Source: Clostridia bacterium
GTDB lineage: Bacteria > Bacillota > Clostridia > Lachnospirales > Anaerotignaceae
Assembly (NCBI GenBank): GCA_009929735.1
Contig: RZZU01000005.1
Coordinates: forward strand, 1-64,000
Reading direction: 5' to 3'
DNA length: 64,000 nt
The translations under genes and the position numbers were made by a program. Shown here piece after piece: positions 1 through 10,662 of this stretch; the stretch's first letter is position 1; each line of letters begins with the position of its first letter. A model generated the notes under the pieces. The model saw nothing but the letters and a program-made list of their open reading frames with translations, searched no databases and was not told where the DNA came from.

Positions 1-166
1 AAAAACAGAGGTAAGATTCATTTATGGGAAATTACATCTGTTTTTATCATTTATAAACCGTTATTTTTAAAATGTCCTTGACATAGGGTCCATTTTAATT
101 TGATACCTGTCTTTTATATTCCTAATATTGCTTGAAGAATATTTTCGCTTCAAACCACAAGGATTA

Positions 167-2140
167 TTAATTTTCCTTTTCTTCATTTGGTGCAATTCCA
201 AATTTTGATATAAAATCCTCTTCACTAAGAATCGGAATTCCCAGCTCCTTTGCCTTTCCATTCTTGGAAGACGAAGAATAGATGTCATTATTAATCAAAT
301 AATTTGTTTTCTTGGTAACACTTCCCGTCACCTTTCCGCCCTGCGCTTCTATTGCCTCAGCAAGCGCCTTTCGGTTAGAAAACCTTTCCAAATCACCTGT
401 AATGACAAAGGTTAAGTCTTTTACAAGGGAATTCCTCGCCTGCGTTAAAACAGGAGCTTTAATCCGCAAATTCTCCAAGGCTTCGTTCAATAAAGCCCTG
501 TGATCTTCCTCTTTAAAATATTGGCTGATGCTATGGGCAATGACTGCCCCAAAGCCGTCAATTTGCAGCAAATCTTCTTCTTTTGCGCCTTTGATCCGCT
601 CAATATCGTAATCAAGCTTTCCACAAAGAAGCTTTGCATTGCGCAACCCCACCTGATCAATGCCCAAGGCATAAATAAAATTAGGCAGCTCAACATCCTT
701 TGCTTTTTCAATGGACTGAATTAAATTTTCATAGGACTTTTCTCCAAATCCATCCATTTGCTCTATTTCCTTTTGATACCTTTGCACATGGAAAATATCG
801 GGGTATTGTTCTATGAAGCCTTTCTCCAAAAACTTCTTTACCGTTTCTTCCGAAAACCCCTCTATATTCAATGCATCTCTGGAAACAAAATGGGTCAGAC
901 GCTGAATTCTTTGAGCAGCGCACTCGGGATTTGTACAGTACAACGCCTCGCCGTCCCGTTGCTTTTTAATTTGCGTTTCTCCGCCGCATACAAAGCACTT
1001 TTCGGGAATTTCCGCACTTGCGGAGCCTGTCAGGTTCTCCGCAATTTGAGGAATAATCATATTTGCCTTATACACCTTGATTTTATCACCAATACCCAAT
1101 CTCAGTTCTCGCAAAATACTTACATTATGCACACTGGCACGGCTAACCGTTGAACCCTCCAATTCTACAGAGTCAAAAATTGCAATCGGGTTCATCAGAC
1201 CCGTTCTGGAGGTGTTCCATTCGATTTCACGCAGTATTGTTTCAGCCATTTCATCCGCCCATTTAAAGGCGATGGAATCTTTGGGGAATTTTGCCGTTCT
1301 GCCAAGGCTTTGGCTGTAAGCAATGCTGTCAAAGGTCAAAACAAGCCCGTCAGAAGCAATATCATTTTCCTTTATATGGGATCGGAACCACTCCACTTCC
1401 CCTGTGATGGTTTCAGCCGTTACAGACCGATGCGCAACCACATCAAAGCCAAGGCTTTTTAGCCAACTCAAATTTTCCGCCTTACTGTCAGACAACTCCG
1501 ATCCTTCGGCACTTACTAAGGTAAAGGCAAAAAACTGCACCCGTCTTTTCGCAGCAATTTCACTGTTAAGCTGGCGAACCGTGCCGCTGCAAAGATTTCT
1601 TGGATTTTTATATGCTTCTTCCTCCGTCAATTCTTCATTAATGCGCTTAAACTCGGAATAAGAAATTACCCCTTCTCCACGAAGAATCAAATTCCCCTTG
1701 AAGCTAATCTGTAAAGGTAAATTTGCAAAAACCCTTGCATTATGGGTGACGTCCTCCCCAATTTCGCCGTTTCCACGGGTAATGGCTTGTGCCAGCAATC
1801 CGTTTTCGTAGGACAACACAATGGTTAACCCATCCAGCTTCCAGGAAAGAATTCCTGGTTTTTCACCTAAAAAGCTCTTTAGCTTTTCTTCTTCTTTTGT
1901 TTTATCCAAAGAAAGTATGGGGCTGTCATGCTTTATTTTCTTCAAATTTCCCAATACAGTATAGCCAACCTTTTGGGTAGGACTGTTTGCCAATAGAATA
2001 CCTCTTTGTTTTTCCAATTCCACGAGCTCATCATACAAACGGTCATACTCCTGATTGGACATGATTTCCGAGTCCTTCTGATAATAAGCTTTACCCGCCT
2101 CATTCAAACGAGAAATCAATTCCTTTATTTGGTTCACCAT
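167..2140 (-). CDS. ligA: NAD-dependent DNA ligase LigA
   Basis: Seals nicks in duplex DNA during replication and repair, using NAD+ as the adenylate donor. The 657-residue length is normal for the family. The adenylated lysine is K101 in the KLDG motif. A four-cysteine zinc finger is visible at C382, C385, C402 and C407, followed by helix-hairpin-helix repeats and a C-terminal BRCT domain from about residue 575. The gene starts 18 bp after the stop of the upstream helicase gene, so the two are almost certainly co-transcribed, a common pairing in Firmicutes. I see no broken domains. Confidence 0.97.
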   Translation of the reverse strand: MVNQIKELISRLNEAGKAYYQKDSEIMSNQEYDRLYDELVELEKQRGILLANSPTQKVGYTVLGNLKKIKHDSPILSLDKTKEEEKLKSFLGEKPGILSWKLDGLTIVLSYENGLLAQAITRGNGEIGEDVTHNARVFANLPLQISFKGNLILRGEGVISYSEFKRINEELTEEEAYKNPRNLCSGTVRQLNSEIAAKRRVQFFAFTLVSAEGSELSDSKAENLSWLKSLGFDVVAHRSVTAETITGEVEWFRSHIKENDIASDGLVLTFDSIAYSQSLGRTAKFPKDSIAFKWADEMAETILREIEWNTSRTGLMNPIAIFDSVELEGSTVSRASVHNVSILRELRLGIGDKIKVYKANMIIPQIAENLTGSASAEIPEKCFVCGGETQIKKQRDGEALYCTNPECAAQRIQRLTHFVSRDALNIEGFSEETVKKFLEKGFIEQYPDIFHVQRYQKEIEQMDGFGEKSYENLIQSIEKAKDVELPNFIYALGIDQVGLRNAKLLCGKLDYDIERIKGAKEEDLLQIDGFGAVIAHSISQYFKEEDHRALLNEALENLRIKAPVLTQARNSLVKDLTFVITGDLERFSNRKALAEAIEAQGGKVTGSVTKKTNYLINNDIYSSSSKNGKAKELGIPILSEEDFISKFGIAPNEEKEN

Positions 2141-2158
2141 TCAGCCTCAACTCCTAGT

Positions 2159-4432
2159 TCAATCATCGCTTACTTTGATGAGCTTTGATAGTTTCGCCAT
2201 AAATTTTCTTGTACCCTTTTCTCCAAAAGAAACCTCAACCTCAAAATCTGCACCGCCGCTTTGAATGGATTTTACTACGCCAATTCCATACTTCGGCGCA
2301 CGAACCTTGTCGCCCTCTTGATATTCCAAAACAAAATCCTTAGGTGCGGGTATCGTTCTTCGTGCAAGGGATGATGTTCTATAATTAGCCGGTTTTCCCG
2401 TTCCCCTGCCACCGGTTTGCTGCTGCTTAATGGATGTGATCGGTGAAAGCTTCATACTGTCTTTCATGGCATACTTCTTTGCCATGTCAGAAACCTCACG
2501 TGTAGGCATATCCACCAATTCCTCCGGGATTTCTTTTAAAAAGCGGGAAGGTGGATTATACTGTGTAATTCCGTGCTGCATCCGGCTTTTTGCATGGGTC
2601 AGGAACAGTTCCTCTCTTGCACGGGTAATTCCAACGTAGCAAAGACGGCGTTCTTCCTCAATATCCTTTTCCCCGCCATACATCACTGCACGGAATGTAG
2701 GGAACATTCCCTCTTCCATGCCAATCATAAATACGTACGGAAATTCAAGGCCTTTTGCGCTATGCAGCGTCATAAGCACGGCCGCATCCTCGCCCGCTTC
2801 ATAGCTATCAATATCCGCCACCAAGGACACTTCCTCCAAGAAGCCATTCAGTCCACCCTCGGGGTTAGTTTTATCGTATTCTACTGCTTTATTCACAAAT
2901 TCATCTATGTTTTGCAAACGAGTCAGTGCTTCCTCTGTGCCTTCGCCCATTAACAGCTGGAAATAGCCTGAACGCTTCACGACTGTATCAATCAGCTCTG
3001 CCGCAGAAAGAACACCAGCTTCCTCTTGTAGACTGGTAATGACTGCATAAAAGTCACGGAACTTTGATACTCTGGTTTTAAGCTCGGTAATTTCCTCCAT
3101 CCTTGTCAATGCAGCAAACAAAGAAATATTGTGTTCCTCTGCAAAAGCCGCAACTTTATCAATGGATGCCTCTCCTATCCCTCTTTTGGGAACGTTAATA
3201 ATGCGGCGCAGCGCAATGGTATCCGCAGGGTTTGCCAGAACCTTAAGATAGGAAAGAATATCCCGAATTTCCTTACGCTCGTAAAATCTGACGCCTCCAA
3301 ACAAACGATAGGGAATCCCTTTTTTTACAAATTGATCCTCCACCGCACGGGATTGGGCATTTGTGCGGTAAAGCACCGCCATATTTTTAAACTCTTTGCC
3401 ACTGCTTACGATTTCCTGAATGCTTTCAGCAACAAAGCGAGCTTCGTCATATTCATTTTCCCCTTTGTAGATATGCAGAATATTTCCCCCGTCGTTTTCT
3501 GTCCAAAGGGATTTATCCGTTCTTGTTTGGTTATTATGAATCACCGCATTTGCGGCCTCCAGAATTTTTTTGGTAGAGCGGTAATTTTGTTCTAATTTAA
3601 TGACAACGGTATCGGGAAAATCTTTTTCAAACTCCAAAATATTGCGGATATTCGCTCCCCGCCAGCCGTAAATGCTTTGGTCATCATCCCCTACCGCACA
3701 GAGATTTTTGTATTTCGATGCCAGCATATAAATTAATTCATACTGAGAAGTATTGGTATCCTGATACTCGTCCACCATGATATAACGAAATCTATCCTGA
3801 TATTTTTCGAGAATCTCAGAATGATTACGGAATAAGATAACCGTCTTGTAAATCAAATCATCAAAATCCAAGGCATTGTTTTCTTTCAGACGCTTTTGAT
3901 AAGTGCGATAAACCTTTGCAATACGGCTTGCCTTTTCATCGCCGGGGTCGGCGGTTTTTGCATAATCCTCCCACGGAATCATTTTTTCCTTTAAGCTGCT
4001 GATACTAGCCATTGCGCCTCTCACAGAAAAGGATTTATTCATGGTATCATATCCCAGCTGTTTAAAAACCTCTCTCATCAGCTTTTCCTGATCATCCGCA
4101 TCATAAATAGAAAACTGGCCGTCGTAATCCAAGTGATGAATTTCACGGCGTAAAATTCGAACGCAGGTGGAATGAAACGTGCCGATCCAAATATCTTCTG
4201 CCCCGTCTTTCACCAGTTTATGCACACGCTCTTTCATTTCCTTTGCCGCTTTATTGGTAAAAGTAATGGCAAGAATACTCCAAGGTTTTACTCCTGTTTC
4301 CAATAAATGCGCAATACGCACAGTTAATGCTCCGGTTTTTCCGCTGCCTGCTCCCGCTAAAACCAAAACCGGACCATCCTTTTGCAAAACAGCCTTTTGC
4401 TGCATGTTATTGAGCTGTTCAAACCCTATCAT
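2159..4432 (-). CDS. pcrA: UvrD/PcrA-type ATP-dependent DNA helicase
   Basis: Superfamily 1A 3'-5' helicase that acts in repair and in clearing replication blocks. The 757-residue protein has a Walker A (GAGSGKT near residue 30), the VDEYQDTN Walker B/motif II, the QNYRST motif IV region, and the GITRARE-type motif VI. The C-terminal tail ends in a Tudor-like segment (GDKVRAPKYGIG), typical of PcrA, which contacts RNA polymerase. It is first in an operon with ligA. Confidence 0.96.
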   Translation of the reverse strand: MIGFEQLNNMQQKAVLQKDGPVLVLAGAGSGKTGALTVRIAHLLETGVKPWSILAITFTNKAAKEMKERVHKLVKDGAEDIWIGTFHSTCVRILRREIHHLDYDGQFSIYDADDQEKLMREVFKQLGYDTMNKSFSVRGAMASISSLKEKMIPWEDYAKTADPGDEKASRIAKVYRTYQKRLKENNALDFDDLIYKTVILFRNHSEILEKYQDRFRYIMVDEYQDTNTSQYELIYMLASKYKNLCAVGDDDQSIYGWRGANIRNILEFEKDFPDTVVIKLEQNYRSTKKILEAANAVIHNNQTRTDKSLWTENDGGNILHIYKGENEYDEARFVAESIQEIVSSGKEFKNMAVLYRTNAQSRAVEDQFVKKGIPYRLFGGVRFYERKEIRDILSYLKVLANPADTIALRRIINVPKRGIGEASIDKVAAFAEEHNISLFAALTRMEEITELKTRVSKFRDFYAVITSLQEEAGVLSAAELIDTVVKRSGYFQLLMGEGTEEALTRLQNIDEFVNKAVEYDKTNPEGGLNGFLEEVSLVADIDSYEAGEDAAVLMTLHSAKGLEFPYVFMIGMEEGMFPTFRAVMYGGEKDIEEERRLCYVGITRAREELFLTHAKSRMQHGITQYNPPSRFLKEIPEELVDMPTREVSDMAKKYAMKDSMKLSPITSIKQQQTGGRGTGKPANYRTSSLARRTIPAPKDFVLEYQEGDKVRAPKYGIGVVKSIQSGGADFEVEVSFGEKGTRKFMAKLSKLIKVSDD

Positions 4433-4531
4433 AATAAAATCTCCTCTTCATTGATTGCCCATCGACTATTCTTGTAGAATATTTCTATATTTTAATGTTG
4501 TAGTTTTTCTCATAACAACGGTGTTTACAAC

Positions 4532-4616
4532 CCTTTGTATTCATCTGCAGCCTGTAGCACTGCTAATGATACACAGACTTGCAAAAATCCGCTAAACGCA
4601 CCAAGAAAGGCTGATA
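4532..4616. repeat. Copy of dispersed intergenic repeat (TTGTATTCA family)
   Basis: Blocks in this interval recur, in the same order, at 32761-32850: TTGTATTCAYCTGC, then CAAAAAWCCGYTAAAC, then AAAGGCTGATAT. The first block alone recurs near 59265 and 63759. The copies lie between genes, which suggests a mobile or structural intergenic element and not coding DNA. Confidence 0.55.
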
Positions 4617-4665
4617 TCGGTGAAAGCCGGATTCATATCCTTTTTTGCCTCGCCGATAATCAGCC
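4609..4665 (-). terminator. Stem-loop downstream of the TrpR-like regulator
   Basis: The arms GGCTGATATCGG and CCGATAATCAGCC face each other across about 30 bases, just after the stop of the regulator gene at 4692. Only a short T-rich tract follows on the minus strand. It may therefore be a weak terminator or part of the intergenic repeat that overlaps it. Confidence 0.4.
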
Positions 4666-4691
4666 CTTACGCTTTTTTAATTTCATACCGC

Positions 4692-5024
4692 TTAATTTTC
4701 TTCTGCCTGCTGTAATGATTTTACACGATCTATAGCTAATTTATATCCGTCCGTCCCATAATGAAGACACCGATTTACTCTGCTGATTGTTGCGGTTGAA
4801 GCGCCTGTTTTTTCGGCAATTTCCACATAAGTACATTTTGCATCCAGCATAGCTGCAACTTCCATTCGCTGGGCAATGGCCTGTATCTCATTTACCGTAC
4901 AAAGATCCTCGAAAAGCTGATAGCATTCCTCAACTGTACTCATACTCAAGATACATTGAAAAAGCTTATCTGTAAGTTCTGTTTTGATTTTTTTATTCAT
5001 TACCAAAGGCCACCTCTTTTGCAC
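4692..5024 (-). CDS. YerC/YecD-type TrpR-family DNA-binding protein
   Basis: A 110-residue cytoplasmic helix-turn-helix protein. It aligns in its whole length with the YerC/YecD family, which shares the TrpR fold. The recognition helix is visible in the stretch EIAEKTGASTATISRVNRC. The family ligand is not established, and tryptophan should not be assumed. It lies about 260 bp upstream of pcrA on the same strand, separated by a stem-loop, so it is probably its own transcription unit. Confidence 0.85.
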   Translation of the reverse strand: MQKRWPLVMNKKIKTELTDKLFQCILSMSTVEECYQLFEDLCTVNEIQAIAQRMEVAAMLDAKCTYVEIAEKTGASTATISRVNRCLHYGTDGYKLAIDRVKSLQQAEEN

Positions 5025-5078
5025 TATAATCCTTTATATATATTAACATACTAAAGTGTTAAAGTAAAGGTTTTTCAC

Positions 5079-5807
5079 CTATTTTTTCAGCCCTTTATTG
5101 CGTTTTATCGTATACAAAAATTTTCCAGGATCCGTATTTAAAACCAATTCCGCAGGAAATCCGATTTTCTCCATCAGTCTTTCCACATAAAAAATATCAC
5201 CTATTCCGGTATAAAAATGGGCATCACTGCCCACCACAACAGGCACATCCTCTTTCATCGCCATTCTTAATATCCGCTCTATGTTTTCATCGCTTCCCGC
5301 ACGAAAACCACCTGGTACCAAAGACGCATTGTTGACCTCCAGCAAGGTTCCAGTTCTCTTTGCTGCTTTGAAAATTTCTTCGTAATCCAAAGGATACCTC
5401 GGATCTCCCGGGTGCCCTAAAATATCCACGAAAGGGTTCTCCATGGCGCAAACACAAGCCCTTGTATTCTCTTCCTTTGTTCCCGGGGTAATACAGGGAA
5501 TATGCAAGCTTGCAATGGAAAGCTGAAGCCTCGAAAGGGTTTGCTGATCCATGTCAACGGCTCCCTCAAAATCCATAATATTAAGCTCTATCCCCTTTAA
5601 TATACGAACACCGAACAGCTCATCAGGAATCACATGAAGATTTGCAAAAAAAGCATGACTGGTTGTGTTTTGCATGGCAGGCGCATGATCTGTAAGGGCA
5701 ATTAATTCCAGCCCTTTTTCCGCCGCCGCTCTAACATTTTCCTGAATGGTGCTGTAGGCATGACCGCTAGCCATGCTATGCGTGTGGGTATCTGCTAAAA
5801 TTTTCAT
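5079..5807 (-). CDS. PHP-domain phosphatase/phosphoesterase
   Basis: A metal-dependent PHP-family hydrolase of 242 residues resembling YcdX-type phosphatases. The N-terminal metal ligands appear as DTHTHS, followed by HAYSTI, ALTDHAP, HIPCIT, GHPGDPR and VGSDAHF, the usual order of PHP metal motifs. I chose the ATG at 5807 because GGGAGAGAGG precedes it at normal spacing and the protein then begins right at the catalytic strand. A longer frame upstream lacks a good ribosome site. The substrate cannot be told from sequence. Confidence 0.88.
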   Translation of the reverse strand: MKILADTHTHSMASGHAYSTIQENVRAAAEKGLELIALTDHAPAMQNTTSHAFFANLHVIPDELFGVRILKGIELNIMDFEGAVDMDQQTLSRLQLSIASLHIPCITPGTKEENTRACVCAMENPFVDILGHPGDPRYPLDYEEIFKAAKRTGTLLEVNNASLVPGGFRAGSDENIERILRMAMKEDVPVVVGSDAHFYTGIGDIFYVERLMEKIGFPAELVLNTDPGKFLYTIKRNKGLKK

Positions 5808-5876
5808 TGTTTTTCCTCTCTCCCTCCATTTGCTGACGGATTTTAGAAATCTCTTCCCTACAAAAGGTGATAACAA

Positions 5877-6442
5877 ATGGAAACGGAGTTTACGATAATC
5901 CTTACAGCTTCATACATTTTCTATCAAAAAAACAACATCAAGGTGTTTTTCCCGCTTTATTGCAAAGCTTTCCATTCATCTTCAAGCCGTGGTTATTCCC
6001 TTGCTTGCTTTTTCCAAATTGTCTGCTTGATTTTTAATTATATCACAAAAAGCTTCTAAATGGGGCAAAACAGCCAAAAAAATCTTTTTTCGTGTTTCAT
6101 TCCATTTTTTACAAAACAATTGCAAAAGGATACTCTTTTGGATATTTCCCATACTTTAATGAAATATATGTATTATTTTGCATTTGCCTAAAATATAAAT
6201 GCACAAATTTTCAGTTGTGAAAGCAGCCCTTAGTCAGCAAGCATTGTTTACAAAATGTTCATAATCCCTACATACCCAATTCATAAACCTGCTTTATGAT
6301 AGAATCATCCTTAAAGAAGCAAGGATAAAGCAAATAACATAGTAATACATACCCTCCCCTTTTAAAAGAGCCAATTTGGCTCTTTTTTCATTCTCTAAAA
6401 ATAATCTTTATAAACTACTTTCTGCTTTTATGAATTATATAT
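5877..6442. other. Intergenic region, no gene seen
   Basis: About 600 bp between the PHP gene and the glycerate kinase gene. It holds a terminator-like hairpin (6364-6389) but no convincing frame. The DNA upstream of the hairpin could encode a small RNA, but I see no clear promoter for one. Confidence 0.5.
6364..6389 (+). terminator. Rho-independent terminator-like hairpin
   Basis: AAAAGAGCCAA pairs with TTGGCTCTTTT and is followed by a run of T on the plus strand. No plus-strand gene precedes it within the window, so it may end a small transcript from 6200-6360. Confidence 0.55.
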
Positions 6443-6470
6443 TTCTGAAAAACAAAAAATATGGTATCAT
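6443..6470 (+). promoter_or_regulatory. Possible sigma-A promoter of the glycerate kinase gene
   Basis: TTCTGA and TATCAT are separated by 16 bp and lie 27 bp upstream of the start codon. The match to consensus is moderate. Confidence 0.35.
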
Positions 6471-6497
6471 AAAAAAAACGAACAAAGAGGTGCAGTT

Positions 6498-7745
6498 ATG
6501 GGAACAATCATAAACGACGCTAAAAATATTATTCAAAGTTCAATACAAAGAGTTTTGCCCGATTCCGCTGTGAAACGTGCTTTACAAGGACAGTCCTTTC
6601 TAGGCAAGATTATCGTCATTGCCATTGGAAAAGCTGCTTGGAATATGGCAAACGCTGCCAACGAAATTCTTGGAAGTCGAATAGAAAAAGGAATTGTACT
6701 TACCAAATATGACCATGGACAAGGTGAGATTAAGGGCTTCCGTATTTTAGAAGCGGCACACCCCCTTCCTGATGAAAACACTATATTGGGAACAGAAAAA
6801 ATAATTGATGCTGTTTCCAATCTTTCCGCCGAGGATACGGTTATTTTCTTGGTTTCCGGCGGCGGTTCTGCATTGTTTGAAAAGCCCGCAGGCAATTTGC
6901 ATTTAGACGATTTTTTGGAAATTACTGATCAGCTGCTCAAATGTGGTGCTGATATTGTAGAGATTAACACCATCCGCAAGCATCTCTCCGCAGTAAAGGG
7001 CGGTAAATTTGCCCAGCTTTGCGCCCCTGCTCACGTTTATACCATTGCATTAAGCGATATTTTAGGTGACAGACCGGACTCCATTGCATCAGGGCCTTCC
7101 TGCGCAGACCTTTCTACCTGCACAGAGGCTTTTGCAATTGTTGAAAAATATGGACTGAAGCTTTCTAAAGAAATGAAAAAACAGATTTCTGTGGAAACGC
7201 CTAAGGAAGTGAAAAATAATACCATGCTGATTACAGGGAGTGTCACAGGGCTTTGCCTTGCGGCGGCAGCCGAGGCAGAATTGTTGGGCTATACACCCTT
7301 GATTCTATCTACCTTTGTTGATTGCGAAGCAAGAGAAGCAGGGCGATTTTTGGCATCCATCGGCAAAACAATTCAAAAGGATGGCTTACCTATAAAACCG
7401 CCTTGTGCCATTATTTGCGGCGGTGAAACGGTTGTTCATATTACGGGAAAAGGAAAAGGCGGCAGAAACCAAGAGGTTGCCTTATCTGCCTCCGCATCCA
7501 TTGCAGGGATGGAGCGTATTGTAATTGGTGCAGTTGGTTCTGACGGCACAGACGGCCCCACCGATGCAGCGGGAGGCTTGGTTGATGGACATACAAAGGG
7601 AATTTTGGATGATGCAGGCATTTCTATTGATGAAATTTTGTCCGAAAACGATTCAAACAGTGCTTTGGCTCTTGCTGATGCTTTGGTCATTACAGGGCCC
7701 ACGGGAACCAACGTAAATGATTTATATTTCCTTTTGTGTAAATAA
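6498..7745 (+). CDS. Glycerate kinase, MOFRL/DUF4147 type
   Basis: Phosphorylates glycerate, most likely to 2-phosphoglycerate as in the MOFRL class (glycerate 2-kinase). The 415-residue protein has the N-terminal DUF4147 domain (IAIGKAAWNMA, AAHPLPDE, VSGGGSALFE) and the C-terminal MOFRL domain with GGETVVH, GGRNQEVAL and GSDGTDGPTDAAGG. AGAGGTG lies ahead of the ATG. It stands alone between a possible promoter and a strong terminator. It would feed glycerate, for example from serine or hydroxypyruvate metabolism, into lower glycolysis. Confidence 0.93.
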   Translation: MGTIINDAKNIIQSSIQRVLPDSAVKRALQGQSFLGKIIVIAIGKAAWNMANAANEILGSRIEKGIVLTKYDHGQGEIKGFRILEAAHPLPDENTILGTEKIIDAVSNLSAEDTVIFLVSGGGSALFEKPAGNLHLDDFLEITDQLLKCGADIVEINTIRKHLSAVKGGKFAQLCAPAHVYTIALSDILGDRPDSIASGPSCADLSTCTEAFAIVEKYGLKLSKEMKKQISVETPKEVKNNTMLITGSVTGLCLAAAAEAELLGYTPLILSTFVDCEAREAGRFLASIGKTIQKDGLPIKPPCAIICGGETVVHITGKGKGGRNQEVALSASASIAGMERIVIGAVGSDGTDGPTDAAGGLVDGHTKGILDDAGISIDEILSENDSNSALALADALVITGPTGTNVNDLYFLLCK

Positions 7746-7859
7746 AAATGGTTCCTCCAAAACTATATTCAACAAAACCTGGATTTTAGTTCCGCCTATT
7801 TCAAAAATGAATAGGAGGACTACACGTGGCCTCTTCAAAGGAGCATTCTGTTTTATAAG

Positions 7860-7901
7860 AAACGCAGTAGGATATTTGATCATATCCTGCTGCGTTTTTT
7901 T
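7860..7901 (+). terminator. Terminator of the glycerate kinase gene
   Basis: AACGCAGTAGGATAT pairs with ATATCCTGCTGCGTT, followed by seven T residues on the plus strand. It is a strong intrinsic terminator. Confidence 0.85.
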
Positions 7902-7932
7902 GCAGAATAGCCCTATTGCAAATTTTTCTTTT

Positions 7933-8367
7933 TCATTTTTTTGAACCCTTCTTCTCACTGGAAAAGAACTCACGCAAGCGTATTACGGTATCTGCATCCA
8001 TTGGATGATGCCATAGCACCTTGCGGTTTTCAATAAATAGCACGTAAGAGCAGCTTTTATAAATTAACTCTGGGTCGTGTGTAATGGGAAAGAGGGTTTT
8101 TCCCAGCCGCCTCAGTTGTTTCAGATTTTCAGCAACCTCAAGGATATGACAATAATCTAAGCCGCTTGTTGGTTCATCAAAAATCAAAAATTCTTTATTC
8201 GAGGCAATCGCACTTCCTATGGCAACACGCTGTTTTTCACCACCTGATAAAGACATAGGATGCAGCTCCATTTTGTCCGCTAAATCAAGGCTCTCAAGAA
8301 TTTCTTTTGATCGAGCCTTCTCCGCCGCCCCATCAGTCTCGAATGCGTTCCCCATTGGGTGATCCAT
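7933..8367 (-). pseudogene. Fragment of an ECF-type transporter ATPase (EcfA-like)
   Basis: Only the C-terminal half of an energy-coupling-factor type ABC ATPase remains. It has the signature MSLSGGEKQRVAIG, the Walker B/D-loop LIFDEPTSGLD, and the switch histidine in PITHDPE. Walker A and the Q-loop are missing. The fragment is fused, out of frame, to the C-terminus of the ABC exporter remnant upstream (junction about 8320-8350). It cannot bind ATP alone and is almost certainly non-functional. Confidence 0.8.
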
Positions 8368-9972
8368 CCGTTTTTTACAACTAGAATTTGTTCCGCATCC
8401 CGCACCGTCGTCAGGCGATGGGCGATGGATACAAGTGTTTTTCCTTTTGTCAACTCTCGAAATGCCGCCAACAGCTGATATTCGTTTTCGGGACCTACAC
8501 TGGAATTGGCTTCATCCAAAATGATGATGGGCGCATCCTTCAAAATGGCACGTGCAATGGAAATCGGCTGTTTTTCGCCGCCAGATAGAGTAGAACCACC
8601 TTTTCAACCACCGTGCCGTAGCCTTGGGGCAAATCGGAAAAAAACGCGTGGCATCTGCCACGCTTGGCGGCTTCCACCACCTGCTCATGGGTAGCATCAG
8701 GATTACCAAATCGGATGTTATTTTCTATGGTATCGTAAAATAAGTACACATTCTGAAATACCATGCTAATGTAGCGCATCAGACTGTCCGCTGTAAATTC
8801 TTTCACATCCTGACCCACGACCAACACCTGCCCCTCCTGCACATCCCAAAATCGGGCAATGAGGTTGCACACCGTTGTTTTTCCCGAGCCAGACGGCCCC
8901 ACAATGGCACAGGTGGTTTCCTACGGCACCTTCAAAGACACATTGTTGATGATTTGACGAGCGTCATAGCCGAAAGATACATTCCGAAGCTCAATATCGA
9001 AGCTTTGAGGTTTCAACTCCTTTGTGCTAGAATCCATCTTTGGCATCTCCGTAACCGCCTCCAGACGTTCAGCACTGTGTTAATTATTCGGGTAAGAAAT
9101 GCACCATCACCCATCTACTCCATTTCGGCATAGACCAAAAAGCACTGATAATGAACATCAAGCAATAGGTCAGCGTGATGCTTTCCGCCAGATACCGCCG
9201 CCGCCGTGAACATCAGTAAACAGCCGGTCACCTTATACCGTTTGATAAATTTTCAAAAGGGGAAGCGACGCATATTCCCGCTCCAAGTCTGCCTGCCGTT
9301 TGCGGTCAAAGGATTCGTGTACCCCATCTTCACTGCCCTCCGCCTGTGAAAATGCTCTGCGTCCCGAAATACCCCGCACATATTCCAATACTTGTGTGGT
9401 CATGTTCTCCTGTGCCGCCAAAACCTTTGTCGTATGCTTGCCGGCCCCGGCCTGAATGATATGCAGTACCCACATCCCGACACAAAGTCCGCATAACGTT
9501 ACCAGCGCAAAGATGGGATTGTAGAAGAAAAAGAATACCATCATCACCAGCGTCATAAGTACGCCTCCCGTCAGGTCGGTAATTGCCATCATAGAATACT
9601 GCTCAAGCTCGATAACCGTGGAGGTCAGCACCGTCTGGATGCTCCCAAGATGCTGCTCCGAAGAATAGCCCATTGGTGCCTTACGCATCCGCTCACCGAT
9701 GGGCAGACGATAATCCCAAAACATATCGAAGCCTTTCGCACTCATGCAGAATCCATCAGCCACTGAAACAGAAACTGCACCGCAATGCTTCCCACAAGAA
9801 TACCCAATGCGGTTAAAATCACCTGTGCATTCAGCATATTTAGATGATCCACGACCACATATATGGCTCACATCATCATAGCCATGGATATACTTTTCAT
9901 AAAATTCAGGAAAATACCCAGCAGGATTTTTGACTTATGTCTGCCCGAAATATCCAAAATACGTTTGATCAT
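8350..9972 (-). pseudogene. Broken ABC exporter half-transporter (second of a pair)
   Basis: Reading the minus strand, an ATG at 9972 begins MIKRILDISGRHKSK, an exporter N-terminus, and hits a TGA at 9868-9870. The membrane domain continues (clear segment around 9233-9730 with LMTLVMMVFFFFYNPIF). The nucleotide-binding domain then has a TAG at 8921-8923 just before Walker A (GPSGSGKTT). A one-base deletion near 8600, between VVEK and the signature SGGEKQ, shifts the frame before DEANSSVGPEN and the H-loop. There are at least three independent lesions, so this is a decaying gene. Confidence 0.85.
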
Positions 9973-9974
9973 GC

Positions 9975-10662
9975 TTAACATACTGCTTCACGCCCTCCCT
10001 GTGCAAAATCAACGGCACCAATGTGTTCCTGCCACATAACTTTATACAAAAGACAATTTTCCAGAAGCTCTGCCTGCGTCACCTACGGGTGTATCATAGC
10101 CCTACGGAAGCTGTGAAATAAAATCATGGCAGTTTGCCGCCCTCGCCGCCGCTTGCACCTCCAAATCAGAAGCCTTGGGATTACCGATACGGATATTGTG
10201 ACGGAGAGATTTGTCAAACAGGAAATTATCCTGCGCCACATAGCTGATTTCCTCCATCATTTGGTCAAACGGAATTTCTTTGATATCTTTTCCGCCGTAG
10301 CACACCAAACCTGCTGTAGCATCCCAAAATCCTGCCATCAGCTTTGCAATTGTGGATTTTCCTGAACCAGAGGGACCCACAATGGCAGTCATGGTTCCTG
10401 GCTGTGTCTGAAAGGAAACATCATGCAGCACTTCCTTCGTGGCATCATATCCAAAAGAAACGTTTTTAAAGGAGTATATGCTGCCACTGAGCTTCACTCT
10501 TTCTGTAGGACGTTCCTGTTCGGGTGTTGCAAGAAATTCCTTCACCGGCTTCAAGTTAGCCGCAATCGTAGTCAACTGTTCGCTGCCGAATGCAAGCTTC
10601 ATCAATGGCGCAGTAAACACGACCAAGCTGCACAAGCAAAGGCTCTACCAAAGCAGCAAAAT
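9975..10662 (-). pseudogene. Broken ABC exporter half-transporter (first of a pair)
   Basis: What survives is the end of a membrane domain, a nucleotide-binding domain with Walker A (GPSGSGKST) and the Q-loop (SYVAQDNFLFD), then a TAG at 10102-10104 after FISQLP, where a Gln is usual. After GDAG the ABC signature, Walker B and H-loop are deleted. The reading resumes in the typical exporter C-terminus (ELLENCLLYKVMWQEH) and ends at 9975. A TAG also occurs at 10644-10646. It cannot encode an active transporter. It abuts the next exporter remnant by a few bases, so the two once formed a heterodimer operon. Confidence 0.85.

Noticed and set aside
67..288. Minus-strand frame overlapping the ligA end
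   Set aside because: It is a shadow of ligA in another frame with no domain or ribosome site.
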